The notes beneath the pieces are model-generated. The model saw only the letters and a program-made list of their open reading frames with translations. It ran no database searches and was not told where the DNA came from. 64,000 nucleotides of DNA. Source: Begonia masoniana. Lineage: Eukaryota > Streptophyta > Magnoliopsida > Cucurbitales > Begoniaceae. The DNA lies in the NCBI GenBank assembly GCA_022432975.1, contig CM039502.1:11011290-11075289 (forward strand), read 5' to 3'. A program made the position numbers and the translations under genes. Each line of letters starts with the position of its first letter. Position 1 is the stretch's first letter. Positions 34,512 through 52,558 of the stretch are shown here, in pieces.

Positions 34512-36120
34512 ATGGGTGGGCTTCCAGATGCTACACTTTCTTTTAGGCAGCTGCCTTTGTTGCTTGTTGGTTCTGGTGGGCGTCTGGAAGGAGAGAGGGT
34601 GAAAATTCAGAGAAAGAATCAACAGAAAAGATGTTGCTATGCAAATCTATCAAAATCAAGACAACCAATTGCAAATAGCCAGCGATCCTCTATGTTTTCT
34701 TTGAGTTTCTCAAGTTGTGAGCCTCTATATGAGACTCCTGGTGTAAGATTTCTTCTCTCAATCTCTATTTATTAGAATAATTCTGTATTTTACCTTCTTT
34801 ATTTTTGGGTTTTCAGGCAGCCTCCTTTGACGATTACATTGAAAATGAAGAAAGATTCTTCAAAGCAACATTTCCAGGACAATGCGAAAAACTAAATCAG
34901 GTTATTAATGCTGCTTAAATATCATTTTTTCAAGTCAAGTTTCTATCTTGTGCTTCAAAATGGGTTTAATCAGCTGACATTACCAAAAAATAGTGAAATA
35001 GTTATTAAATTTTGAAGGATGAGTGGAGAGTTCAAATGCCACCAGTTGAACTATTGTTTCTTAAAGCCTGGCCAATCATAGATATTCAATTCAAATGCAA
35101 AAGTAACAGCAAAGATTACCCGCCTCATGTTCCGAGCAGTATCACCAAAGTTCTGGAGCTGGACATGGTAAGAAACTCTTCCGGTCGGACCTATTTTCCA
35201 AGTCATCCTCATCCTCAAATTATTAGCAAGTAACATCTTAATTGCTTGACAGACCAGATTTGAGCTAAAAGGTCTGCATAGTGATTACATGCAGACTGAC
35301 TTGGCTGTTAGAATCAGAGGAACTTTGTATTCCGAGCGAAAAGGATCTCAGAGCTGGCTCAGAAATGATATGATGATGAGTGTTACCTCCTTAGGTCCTC
35401 AAACCCTTGCTTTTATTCCCAAAGATATCATTCAAGGCCTGTTGGAACAGGTAATAACACTATTGGAAATTCCATTTTTACAACATTAAGTAAATAATAT
35501 TAAATTCTAGGCTAAAATGTATATTACGTTTCAAAGGTGAGGGGGCGAGGAGCAAGTAGCTTTTTGTACTTTTTTTTTTAATCAAATAATCCGTTGAACT
35601 TAGAGATTTTAACAATTAAGTATAAGTTGTTAAAATTGCCATCAAAGAAACCATATTTTTGTCACATGACCTCTACAATGTAATTTCTAGAGAGAAACAA
35701 TTCACGATATAACGTTATTGACAATTTCCATAGAAAAACGCAAATTTGGAGACAACACCAAGCTTCAAAAGCCAATTTCTTGAACAACAAATTGTTTCTT
35801 CTGAAAATTACCCAGCAAAAAAGATAACCTAACAAAAACTTAGTTTCTTTGATGCACCCTAACGACAAAAACTTAATTGCTAACGCTGGTTTTATTTGCG
35901 TAAAAATATATTAGAATTTACTTGTTATTCACTCCTAAATTTAAACACTAACACACACTTTACCTAAACTATAAGAGTAAAGGGACATAATGAATATTCC
36001 CAAAAATGCTAAGAGAAAGTCTTTGATGAGCAGGTATTGAAGAAAACCATAGAAGACTTGAGTAAGCAAGTTAATAACAACTTGATTTCGGATTATAGTA
36101 AATTCAAGATGGAGAAGTAG
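34512..36120 (+). CDS. DUF1997-family protein, probably plastid-targeted
   Basis: Five exons join in phase 0: 34512-34742, 34817-34900, 35018-35167, 35253-35450, 36034-36120, for 249 residues. The body (SFDDYIENEERFFKATFPGQ, MPPVELLFLKAWPIIDIQFK, LAVRIRGTLY) fits the DUF1997 family of plants and cyanobacteria, whose function is not known. The first 70 residues are basic and Ser-rich, as in a chloroplast transit peptide. The ATG at 34512 is preferred; the frame extends up to a GTG at 34485 that plants would not use. The last intron is long (583 bp). Arabidopsis relatives, from memory, are At5g39520/At5g39530. Confidence 0.85.
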
Positions 36121-36738
36121 AAGGGTCAGTGTGCTTTGAGACTCTCAGAGATAATCAAATATGGCAAGTGCAGTTTGTCTAGAGAATGAGCTAACTTGCC
36201 AACCTTCTTTAAAACTTGGAACAGGCAAAAGTAGATAACCAAGAACCTTGAGTTATGTACCAATCAAATACAATAGTTTTCATTATAGTTCATATTTCTT
36301 TCTCAACTGAGTCTAAATTTTAATAGAAAAGGACCAAAAAATGGAGAATGGAAAGATACCCTGATAGCAGGTGTGGGAACAAGACCCACCTCTCACCAAG
36401 TTCAGTATTCCACCATTGAAGCTGCACCTCATTTCTGCAGTATAATTAACACCAAGGTTAGTAAATTAAGCATTTCATATTTGTTTAAACAGATACTGAT
36501 TGAATTGCAAGGGTGGGACTGGTATAAAAAGCACTTGACATAAAAAGGCAGAACAATTTCTCGACTAAAAATACTGGTAAGATTACTCTGCAAAAGATGA
36601 AATGGTTGATATGAGTAGGTTCAAGTGGAAATGTATGAAGACAAAAATATTTTCACCTTCTCGACAGCAATGATCTTCATTTTTTACAAATAGGGGATGA
36701 GGGTAGGCAGTATATTTCTCTTCACTTTATTTGTTCCG
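36121..36738. other. Convergent intergenic region
   Basis: Both neighbours end here, so this holds their 3' UTRs. No gene or repeat is seen. Confidence 0.55.
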
Positions 36739-38637
36739 TCACCAGTAATCAGAACAAGAACAAGCACCTCTTCTGAAACAATGGAAACGATTGCGGTCTC
36801 TCACAACAATTTCCCGTTCGTATAAATTTGAAACTATCTTGAGAGCTGAATGACAGTCTTGACAAGTACGTAAATTTTTAAAGATCGAAAGAGGAGCACC
36901 AGCTCTTGTACTAATAAGCCCAAAACAAACTGCCAGTTTCTCACTGTGTGAGAACAATGCCTGCTCCTTCTCCTCCATGGCATCTTCATTTTCACCACCA
37001 TCACTACTGGAGAAAACCTGGTAAGTGGTATTCGGCACATAACCAGCAGATTTCAACTTACAAATCATTTCATTCAATTTGAGGTATATCTCGTGGGTTC
37101 TTAAATGCGACTTATCACCTGATGTGAACCTATGCACTTGACCATAGACACGAATGTAGCTCATTCCAGGCACCTTTCTAATGCCTTTTCTCCTCAAAAT
37201 GCTCCGGAAGATCTCCCCCGCCTCTCCTTTTCCGGCTACAACATACATGTTTGAGAGCAAGACATGGTATTCAACGTTGTTCGGATACATCTGAACTAGC
37301 TCCTGTAGAATGTGTTCTCCCAATTTGAGTTTCCCATGAATATTGCAGGAACCCAGAAGAGAACCCAAAACAATCTCATTTGGAGGCATTGGCATCGTCT
37401 TGATGAAAACTTCTGCCTCCTCCAAACGACCAGCTCGACCCAGAATATCAACCATACAGGCATAATGCTCTAGTGTAGGTGTCAAACCATATACAGTTTC
37501 AATTTTGTGAAAATAATGGCGACCCTGATCTACAAGACCGGAGTGGCTACAAGCACTTAATAACGAAGTAAATGTTACCTCATCTGGGATGGCTTCTTCT
37601 ACCATTTTAGGGAAGATTTCCACCACAGCTTTACCACGTCCATGCATAGCTAACCCACTAAGCATGGCATTCCAAGTCACCACATTCCTTCTAGACATGT
37701 TATTAAAGACCATAATTGCTGAGTCTATCTTACCACATTTTGCATACATGTCCACCAAAGATGTACTAACTATAATCTCCATATCCTTGCCCATTGCCTT
37801 CAAAGCATAAGCATGAACCCACTTACCCATAATCACATCTCCGGATTGCGTACAAGCCGATAAAATCGAGCATAGGGCAACATAATTCAACTCCAATTGG
37901 TATCTAAAAATCATTTCATAAAGAAGGGAAAACCCTTCTTTGGTAAATCCATCCTCTAAGCAACGTGAAATCATTATTGTCCAAGCAACCTCGTTTTTCT
38001 CCAGCATTTTGTCAAACACCTCCTTCCCACTTCGGACGCCTTCAAATTTAGCAACACAGTCCAGCATCACAGTCCAAGATACAACACTCCTTTCCTCCAT
38101 CTCCTCAAACAGTCGTTTAGCCTCTTCGAACAACAAACACTTAACATACATATCCATAACAGAATTGCAGACTTTCACACTCAAACCCAGACCAATCCTA
38201 ATCATACATCCATGGCCCTGCAACCCAACCTCAACATCACCCAATCTCGCGCACAAATTAAAAACGGTAACCATAGCCAAATCATCCACCACCATACCTT
38301 CTCTCCGCATTCCGATGAACAGTTTGAGTGTTTCCTCCAACATGCCGCGCCGAGCGAAACAACCCATGAGGGTGGTCCAGTCGACGGTGTCTTTGTAAGC
38401 GAAGGGAATGTCATCAAACACCTTAGACGCATCCCGCAACTGATCACAGGCAGAGTAAAGGTGGAGGAGGGCGTTGCGGAGGAAGGAGGTGGGACAGTTG
38501 GCGATTCCGGAAGTGATAAGAAACGCGTGAATCCTTCTGCCATTTTGAAGAGAAGATCGACGAGCGCATGCCCGCAATAGATACCGATAGCGGAGACTCA
38601 GAGAGCGTAAAGAAAGAGAGCAGGGTTGACTGTACAT
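36739..38637 (-). CDS. PLS-class pentatricopeptide repeat protein with DYW domain
   Basis: A single-exon frame of 632 residues. It has PPR units from about residue 15 to 460 (for example VCNSVMDMYVKC, NVVTWNAMLSGLAMHGRGKA, VTFTSLLSACSHSGLVDQG), an E domain (GSLLGSCNIHGKLKLGEHIL) and a full C-terminal DYW domain. The deaminase-like zinc ligands are present: HSEKLAVCFGL and CQDCHSALK, then HCFRRGACSCSDYW at the end. This class usually performs C-to-U RNA editing in plastids or mitochondria; the N-terminus (Ser/Leu/Arg-rich) fits organelle import. From memory it matches Arabidopsis At5g15340 along its whole length. The frame is undamaged. Confidence 0.92.
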   Translation of the reverse strand: MYSQPCSLSLRSLSLRYRYLLRACARRSSLQNGRRIHAFLITSGIANCPTSFLRNALLHLYSACDQLRDASKVFDDIPFAYKDTVDWTTLMGCFARRGMLEETLKLFIGMRREGMVVDDLAMVTVFNLCARLGDVEVGLQGHGCMIRIGLGLSVKVCNSVMDMYVKCLLFEEAKRLFEEMEERSVVSWTVMLDCVAKFEGVRSGKEVFDKMLEKNEVAWTIMISRCLEDGFTKEGFSLLYEMIFRYQLELNYVALCSILSACTQSGDVIMGKWVHAYALKAMGKDMEIIVSTSLVDMYAKCGKIDSAIMVFNNMSRRNVVTWNAMLSGLAMHGRGKAVVEIFPKMVEEAIPDEVTFTSLLSACSHSGLVDQGRHYFHKIETVYGLTPTLEHYACMVDILGRAGRLEEAEVFIKTMPMPPNEIVLGSLLGSCNIHGKLKLGEHILQELVQMYPNNVEYHVLLSNMYVVAGKGEAGEIFRSILRRKGIRKVPGMSYIRVYGQVHRFTSGDKSHLRTHEIYLKLNEMICKLKSAGYVPNTTYQVFSSSDGGENEDAMEEKEQALFSHSEKLAVCFGLISTRAGAPLSIFKNLRTCQDCHSALKIVSNLYEREIVVRDRNRFHCFRRGACSCSDYW

Positions 38638-39201
38638 TTCATTTCCAAGCTGCCATTTTTCACTTCAAAAACTACCCATAATTCGTGATAGCTTAAATCT
38701 CTCGGCGAAGCACAATCGTTGAAATTGTTTTTCAAATTAAAACCATAAAATCCTCGCAATCTATTGTTACCATTGGTGCAAGTTAAGATTAATTAACGTA
38801 ATAAATTATAAATAATTAATTAATTAGACATTAATAATATCAATCATTATTTGACATAAAACCGAGAATGAGAGGATTAGAAAAAAAAGTTTCATACTTG
38901 CCTACCAGCAATGAACTGATCGGATTAACCGACTAAAATTGTATTCGGTCATTATATATTGAACAAAAGCAAAAGACTCAGCGACGGTTGGACGAGTAGT
39001 CTGTCTTTACAATTGTAGGACTTCGAATAGGACTCAGAAAATTAGAATACATCACATATAATGAATAGATATCTTCTTTTACGATCCGTGGCATTGAACC
39101 AAATAAGACCAAGCACAGCCGAAAACCCATAGTACAAACAAAGAAAATGAAATCATGTCTCAGGAAAACTCACGGACTCCACCAGAAAGGAAGTCTGTCC
39201 G
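38638..39201. other. Intergenic region upstream of the DYW PPR gene
   Basis: It contains the PPR promoter (right of 38637) and the 3' UTR of the v-SNARE gene. No coding sequence. Confidence 0.55.
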
Positions 39202-41048
39202 TTACCTCAGTTTGAAGTACAGTATCAGAGCAATGACTATAACAAGGACGACGACAACGGCTGCAATAATCCACTTGTTTCTGTTCATTCTCATTGATAT
39301 GTTGGTCAAGATTTTCTTACTCTTCCCAATGTTGTCATCCACTGTATGAAGCTGCAAAACAAATGAAATTTAAGAACTACAGAGTAAATACTCCCCTCCA
39401 GTTGAGGAAATAGCTAATAAATAATTAGAATCAGGATAGTTACCAAAGCAGCTTAAGAAAAGTGAACCAGCAAAAAAAAAAGGTTATACCGTGTTATGAG
39501 CATGCAAGAGAGACTGCCTTTGTGAATGCAAGTCTTGAAGAATTGAAACACCAAGATCTTCTGTTTGCAGCATGGTTCTTCGACTTTCGTTAATTCTGTC
39601 CCCAGATAAGTTTAATCTCTCAGTTGCGGTCATCAATCGTGCCCTTTGATCCGCTGATGCCTAAAACTCAAATACAGCCACAAAATTTTGGTGAATACCA
39701 AACGAAGGGGGGAGGAATGTGTATAAAAAGTGAATTCAGAAAGGTAAAGCATAGTTTGAAGTTATCATCTAGTCCAGGAATTTCAAAACCCATAGCTAAT
39801 TACTTGAATTTCAATTCAAAAAATACATGCAAAAGCCTGAATCATATCAACCTGAGAGTATCAACTCGTAAGGTAGTTGGGATGGATCTTGCAGTATTTT
39901 AGCATTACAAAACAATGAACTAAGAAAACTTGTTATTTTTAATTAATCACTCATGCAGATTCCACAAAGGGCATTTCTGTTGTTGCACCTTAAACTATGA
40001 AATAAACTGAACGATGATAGCAATAGTTTGAATTTATAAAGCTACGTAAGACGTACTGTCATTGTATCAGCCATTCCTGATTCCAATAACTCATCCCGAG
40101 CAGATGCATATGAGTTGCCGGATCCAATTCGTTTAACTTCACTTTTCAGATTGTTCAAATCTGATTTGTATTCCCTTAACTTAGCGAGAAGAATACCCTT
40201 GATATTTGGCTGCAAACTTCTTGCCTCAAGATCCATTTTGCGAATCTGTAAAATCATCAGAAACATCAAAGTACATGCAAGAACATAGAAGCAGTACAAA
40301 ATAATTTTCTCAAAACAACAGGATAATCAACAATGTGATACGTACCAAAGATTCTGCCTCATCAATTCCAGATTTCAAATCAGCAAGTTTTTGCTTCTTC
40401 TGTTCTGCATACAACGTAAGAGATTGTTTTAATTTGAAGTGTCAGGCTAGAAACTGAAGAATTTCTTTACTGTGTGAAAAACAGTAGTATAGTCTATAAT
40501 CAAATGAAGCAAAAATGAATAGTTACTGGACAATGTGTTACTCTTAAATACAAGCTCTGTTATGCTCAAAAACTCATTTCCACTTCTCATTTCAAACATA
40601 CTGAAATAAGAAACTACTTATTATCTAGTGACCAAAAAAAATCCATTTCCCGGCATCACTTCAACCATAACAATTCATTCAAGTCAGGAATCCCATAACA
40701 GTGCCGATTACAATACTAGAAAACCCATGGACCTAAAGTATTTAAAGCACATTTCACTGTTTCGTAAATTAAGGTTCATTATAAGTGTGACAATGTCATA
40801 GAAAGCACAACGAGCCAAAATATGTTTTGACCTCTCCAAATTAACTGAATGAATGTGCTTCACTTGAGAAACTAACACCGTACGAGGTAATAAAGAAGGC
40901 ATTGCACATCAATCAAGCAACGAAAGGAATATAAATAATGAAAACTAAATTACCCCCATCGAGGGCACTGGCCGTGGTACACTTTCTGGAAAGATTCGCA
41001 GAAAGCTCGCAATATTGCCGTTCATAGTCCTTCAAATACCTGGCTCAT
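39202..41048 (-). CDS. VTI1-type v-SNARE (VTI11/VTI12 family), exon 1 frame broken by one base
   Basis: Five exons: 41048-40954, 40404-40346, 40245-40057, 39660-39490, 39351-39202. Exons 2-5 join perfectly and encode IRKMDLEARSLQPN, KLREYKSDLNNLKSEVKRI, ADQRARLMTATERL, a Qb-SNARE helix around LQDLHSQRQSLLHAHNT, and a C-terminal membrane anchor ending LILYFKLR. The expected length is about 220 residues, as in plant VTI1 proteins, which act in Golgi-to-vacuole and endosomal fusion. Exon 1 begins MSQVFEG, but an extra G at 41027 (plus strand) shifts the frame before YERQYCELSA; without it exon 1 would be the expected 94 bp. The closest Arabidopsis gene in context is At5g39510 (VTI11). Confidence 0.88.
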
Positions 41049-42893
41049 CGTGACCAAAACCTCTTTTTTCCCTGTCAGAAATCGACAACGACATGTCAAA
41101 TAATCCTATCCACCCCAGGAAAAATCAAGCTAAATCTGTACAAATACTTCATCAACGGAAAACGAATGAACCCTAAAGGTGGACTAAATCTGTACAAATC
41201 CGTTACCTTCGGGGTTTCACATCCGAATTGAACTCGGGATAAAAATACCTGGAGATCGGAGAACTGTCCCGCCGGAAGGATCGTCGAAATGGAGGATTTC
41301 GGGTGATCGAAGGGCAATTGTCGGGGGGACGACGAGTAATACTAATGGTGTGAGATATGACATACAGTTTGGACCCCTGGTTGACACCTGGTAGGAAGCA
41401 CAGATTGAGGAGTCGTCTCCCCGTGAGAATAGAGAATCTCAGCAAAGTAGAGTTGACAGAGGTGAACCGGCACGAGAGTCCGGTTCGGAAAACTATAAAT
41501 TGGACCGGTCACCTCAAAATTAGACGTTTTAATAACTAATTGTGCTCCAAATCAATAATTAAAAATATTAATTTAATACTAAATAAAATAGAAAATAACT
41601 ATTTTTATACTCTGATTTTATTTTATGAGGAAAACATATAATCCATGGGATTGGGTCTAGTCTAGTTATACGATGGAAAATGCTTTAGTCTTTTTAGACA
41701 TTTATAAAAAAAAATTCCTTTTTTTTGGCGACAATTTAACAAATGCATAATTAAAGTTGTCAAAAAAATCCACTTTTTGATACTACAATATTATTCAATT
41801 TTTAAAAAATAGCAAATTCAATTTGTAAGAAAAACGAGAAAAATTAAAAAAAAAAAACACTTAAACTATTGAAGTATTGACGAGATGAGTTTTAAAATAG
41901 TTTTGTTGACAAATCATTTTTAAATTGTTTTTCGTTAACAAATCCACTATTTTTGTTTAATTTTCCGTTAAAATTGAGGTTGGACATCCAAAATGTAAGA
42001 GGGTCTCGGGAGCAAACTTTTAAGAATTGCAACGGACGCCCAAAAGTGGAAGAGTAAAAAAATTACACCATCTTTGTAAGAAATCCGTTTCATTTCGAAT
42101 TTGAATTTGTTTCTTTCAAGTTTCTATTGTTTTTGTTTTATTTCTTCATTGTTCTACTACCATTCTTCATAATTTCGACAATTTTTGGTCATTGATTTCA
42201 TGTTTGGAAATTTTGAATCAGAAGATTCAAACTACATCTTTCAACTTTTGGTCGTCTCCTATTTCATCTACACAGGTCGTCCGGTATAGTACATTTTTCA
42301 ATCCAAAATCTATTTCTGAGTGTCCATCTTGAAACTCAAAATTCCACCAATAAGACACTTCTAGCACTCTTCCAATTCCGAACGCTCGCCCTCAATTTTA
42401 TTGAAAAATTAAACGAAAATGACAAATTTGCTAATGAAAAATCGTTTAAATATTAGTTTGTTCATGAATTCAGTTAAAATGTCAACTTTCACTACCCTAT
42501 ATTTTAAGAACCTTTTTTTTGAAATTGACCTAAAAAAATATATATATAATTGGGAGTAGTCGACAGCAATATTACAGCGCGCATGGTTAAGATTTTAGGC
42601 AGACCCACCATTAGAGAAAAATCAAAATCAGCGTGAACCTATCGCATAATTATTATTTATAAGATCCACAGATATGGCTGCTATTAAGCATGCGGCCCCA
42701 TCAATTTTACATCAAATGAATTTCTTAATTGAAGAGAGAAGATGCAAACCAAGTATTGTTTTCCTTTTTTGCACAAAAATAAACCCTATTTCTTAGAAGG
42801 CTAACATAAACCAGCACTTCACGACATAAAGGGTTCAATCTCAAAACCTATTATTAATGTTAATTCAACTACAGGTCGAAACTACAGAACATA
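41049..42893. other. Intergenic region between the v-SNARE promoter and the SnRK1 3' end
   Basis: 41049-41500 is the v-SNARE 5' UTR and promoter. Beyond that the sequence is AT-rich with poly-A/T stretches and no recognisable gene or element. Confidence 0.55.
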
Positions 42894-42979
42894 AAACCAA
42901 ATAAAGCAATGCACAAGAACTGCCCACTTGAGTTCACTAAGATTGGCATGGCAGTCAAAACTTACCTATATAAAACTAG

Positions 42980-43012
<33 letters not shown>

Positions 43013-43097
43013 GGGAGATTGTACCAACCAAAGATAACGAAGAGAGAGTTATGTACATTTTTCTCAGTCTTCTCCGTTCAGACCTTATCGTCCTTGT

Positions 43098-48916
<5,819 letters not shown>

Positions 48917-49935
48917 TATTATAAAATGCAATATTCAATTTAAATTCTGAAGTACGAGGTATTGAACAAAAATCACCTTCGAATAAATTTTCGAACAATT
49001 TAAACTTTGAAATATAAAAAACATTCGAAATAAACTTTTTCGACCCTTCGATCTCCACATCAGGGGGCTGATCTCACTTTGGCACGTTCAAGTGATATCG
49101 GGGGGTGATGACTCATGTTTTTGACAAAAAACAAAGCAAATGATATCAACATTTCTTAAAATTGTTATCAAATATTTAGTATATCATTAGAATATAATCT
49201 GAAATGTTTCGTGATTTTTTAACACTTGTATGATTTCTTATAATTTTTTACGTCTATTTTATAGAATGTTGTTTAAAAAATTATATTAAATTATAAAAGT
49301 GTTGCAAAATCATGAAACTTTTCAAATTATTTTCTCATGATATTTTGAACACGTGATGAAAATTTCAAGAAAATTCGATATAGTTTGTTATGTTTTTTAC
49401 AGCATTCACCGGTTAAATTTAATTACGCTAAATTAAATTTAAAGTTAAAAAATTCTTAGTGGCTATCTCAAAAAACATAGCAAACAATATCATATTTTCT
49501 TGAAATTTTTATCATATGTTCAGCATATTATGGAAAGAAAATCTGGAAAGTTTTGTGATTTTGCAACACTTGTAAGATTTATTATAACTTTTAAAACAAT
49601 ATATAATAAATTTTACAAGTGTTGAAAAATCATGAAACCTTCTAAATTATCTTCTAATGATATTCTGAACATGTAATAAAAAAATTTAAGAAATTTTAAT
49701 ATCGTTTGCTATGTTTTTTGTCGATAACAGAGGGTCATCACCCCCGATCTCACTTGAGCGTGCCAAAGTGAGATCGGCCCCCGATGTTGAGATCGGGGGC
49801 CGATGAGGTTTATTTCAAACATTTCTTATACTTTGAAATTTAAATTGTTTGAAAATTTACTTGAATGTGGTTTTTGTTCAATACCTCATATTTCAGGGTT
49901 TAAATTAAATATTACTCTATTATAAATAAAAGTTT
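48917..49935. mobile_element. About 1-kb foldback (long terminal inverted repeat) element
   Basis: The ends are inverted copies: gaggtattgaac near 48957-48968 pairs with gttcaatacctc near 49877, and the GC-rich blocks at about 49040-49110 (ctgatctcactttggcacg) and 49738-49806 (cgtgccaaagtgagatcgg) pair as well. The AT-rich interior holds further inverted segments (tttcgtgattttttaacacttg against caagtgttgcaaaatcatgaa), so hairpins are nested. No transposase is present. It is probably a non-autonomous DNA transposon or MITE; no clear target duplication was identified. Confidence 0.7.
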
Positions 49936-51225
49936 ATGTTTACACTATGTTACTACACTTTATTTATACTATCTATCCTTATTTCACAAAGTGTCAAGTA
50001 TTGATTGATGCAATTAATAACTTATTTTAATTATTTGTAATTTATTATATTAATCAATGTTTGTTACATCATGAAGTAAAAATTAAAGTATAAATAGATA
50101 ATGCATATAGCCTTACTCTATTTGAAGTAATTTATATTGAAATTTCTTTTTATTAAAAATATTAATATTAACCAAACAAATGTTTGTTTAATTACTATTA
50201 AAATTAATCAAATTCAAAGAATTTTTTTTCAAAAAACGTATAATCAAATTAATATTTTTGGAAACTTGTAGTAATTAAACATGCATAGAAAACGATGATA
50301 ATTTAATTATTTGAAAGTTGGTAAATTCATATTAGACTATGATCATTTAAAAAAGGAGGCTTGCGCGGAGGTGTTATTCAATGCTTTAGACGTCAATTGT
50401 TAAATTTCATTGGCATGTTCGTTATTTTTCTATTTTTTGTATAAACAAATGATTTGAACATGGTTGGGGCCGAGCGATAGGTGCACGTTATCAATTTTCT
50501 TCTTGCTAATGGTTTCTTGGACACTACTTTTGTCTTAATTTATATAAAATATTTGGCCGTTATATTTGTCCTAATCTATATACGACATTAAATTAACTTC
50601 AAATTAATCGTTTTAATCTATTGAAAATGTTGGTAATTTAACGTTTTATTGTATTTGTAAGGATGATTGACTCAAGTACCTACAACAACCAAACCTAATT
50701 ATGTACTTAATAATCCAATCTTGTACCTAAAGTTAATTAAAATTTGACAATTTGAATTCTATTTTGTTTCGATCAACAGAGCTTGCAGTGCAAACGACAT
50801 AATTGGAGAATTAAATTATGAACATCTTGGAAAGCCTGAGGAAGTAGATGAATTGATATTATCGAGAGGCCTTGTCTTTTACCTAAGTTTATGATCGTGT
50901 CTTTATCATTAATGCATAAAATTTCTCGTCGGTATTTTGATATTGATGTATTTGATGATTCTATAACAACAGATTTAGAAAGTTATTTAATTTAAATAAA
51001 TTTAAGTGCCTAATTATTCTTCCTCTTTAATTTTAAAAATCATATGCATTTTACTTCATAATTTAAGTGAATAAGTTACTTTAGGTACCTACATAAAAAA
51101 ACATTAAATGAAGCATGCTAGGTTCTAATTTTCTGACATTAAGGTCTTATGATATATGTGTCATGTCAGTCATTAGTTGACACCCTTTGGTTCTCCATGT
51201 TGTTATTGCATAATAAATAACATTA
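49936..51225. other. AT-rich spacer
   Basis: No gene, RNA gene or recognisable element. Open frames are short and of low complexity. Confidence 0.6.
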
Positions 51226-52090
51226 CTGATTTATTACACATGAGGGTGGCCCAATCCGGTTCCACTCTGCACGGGAACCGTGACTAACGAGTTCAGTACC
51301 CAAAACCAGGCCACCCATGGTTCATGGACTCGAATTCAGAACCGAACGATGAACCCACGATTCATGGCTCGGTTCTGATTTCGTTCTTTCCTCTTTTTTT
51401 TTCTAATATTTATATTTTTTGTTATCTTTGTGCTGGTTTATTATTATGGGCTTGGTTTTTTGAGATTTTGAATTGATTTTAATCAGTTTTTTGGGTCGGA
51501 TATTTGCACGTGGTCTACTCGATTTTGCATGGTTTCTTGTAAATGTGAAACAAGAATAGAGCGGACCACACGATTCTCAAAAGTCTAGAACTAAAATCGA
51601 AAACCTGTAAAACTATTAATTGGTCAAACATGTCACACTTTTTTATTATGAAAATCATTTTTACTATAATTGTTATTTTAGTCTACCCTCGTTACATTAA
51701 CTGATTTATTACACATGAGGGTGGCCCAATTCCGGTTCCACTCTGCAACGGGAACCGTGACTAACGATTTCAGGTACCCAAAACCAGGCAACCCATGGTT
51801 TCATGGACTCGAAATTCAGAACCAGAACGATGACCCACGATTTCATGGCTCGGTTCTGATTTAGTTCTTTCCTCTTTTTTTTTTCTAAATATTTATATTT
51901 TTTGTTATCTTTGTGCTGGTTTATTATTATGGGCTGGTTTTTTGAGATTTTGAATTGAATTTTAATCAGTTTTTTGGGTCGGATATTTGACACGTGGTCT
52001 ACTTCGATTTGCATGGTTCTTGTAAATGTGAAACAAGAATAGAGCAGGACCACACGATTCTCAAAAGTCTAGAACTAAAATCGAAATCCT
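51226..52090. repeat. Two-copy direct repeat of about 385 bp
   Basis: Copy 1 is about 51226-51607 and copy 2 about 51701-52090, both starting ctgatttattacacatgagg. Most of the differences are one-base gains or losses (for example ccaatccgg / ccaattccgg, tgcacggg / tgcaacggg, tttgcacg / tttgacacg). No protein is encoded; the sequence (ccggttcc, ggttctg repeated) looks like an old element. Confidence 0.85.
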
Positions 52091-52558
52091 GGGTGGGTAG
52101 AACCAGACCAAACTGCACGGTTCGATTAAAACTACGGTTCTAATGTTGTCCACCCATAATTACCCACGTTCAATGTCACTGCGTCCAATGTGTGCATGAA
52201 ATCAAATGAGTCGACTAAGATAAGTTAAAATAACCATTGCCGGCAAAAATTGTGACCAATTTGATAAATTTTTTCAAAACGTGAAAATCGATCCAAAGTG
52301 TAAGAGCAAATTTACTCAAAAAAAATAGTTTAGGGTATTAACATTCATGTAGATAACTTCAATTACAGTTCACCTTTAAAAAAGAAGAAGATAATATACA
52401 AACAAAATGAATCCAATCAAAGAAATGGACTTGGGAATCAAACCCAGATTCGAAGTTTTGGTAAATGCAATATAAGAAAGACAAGAGGACACTACCTCAC
52501 CCAACAAATGACAACTTCCACTCCATCACACAGCAACTACACAATTTCCTCTGTACAA
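52091..52558. other. Spacer and 3' flank of the ENODL gene
   Basis: No coding sequence. 52470-52558 is probably 3' UTR of the minus-strand gene. Confidence 0.5.

Noticed and set aside
37940..38580. Plus-strand frames of over 100 codons opposite the DYW PPR gene
   Set aside because: They are shadows of a full-length, well-conserved PPR coding sequence on the other strand.
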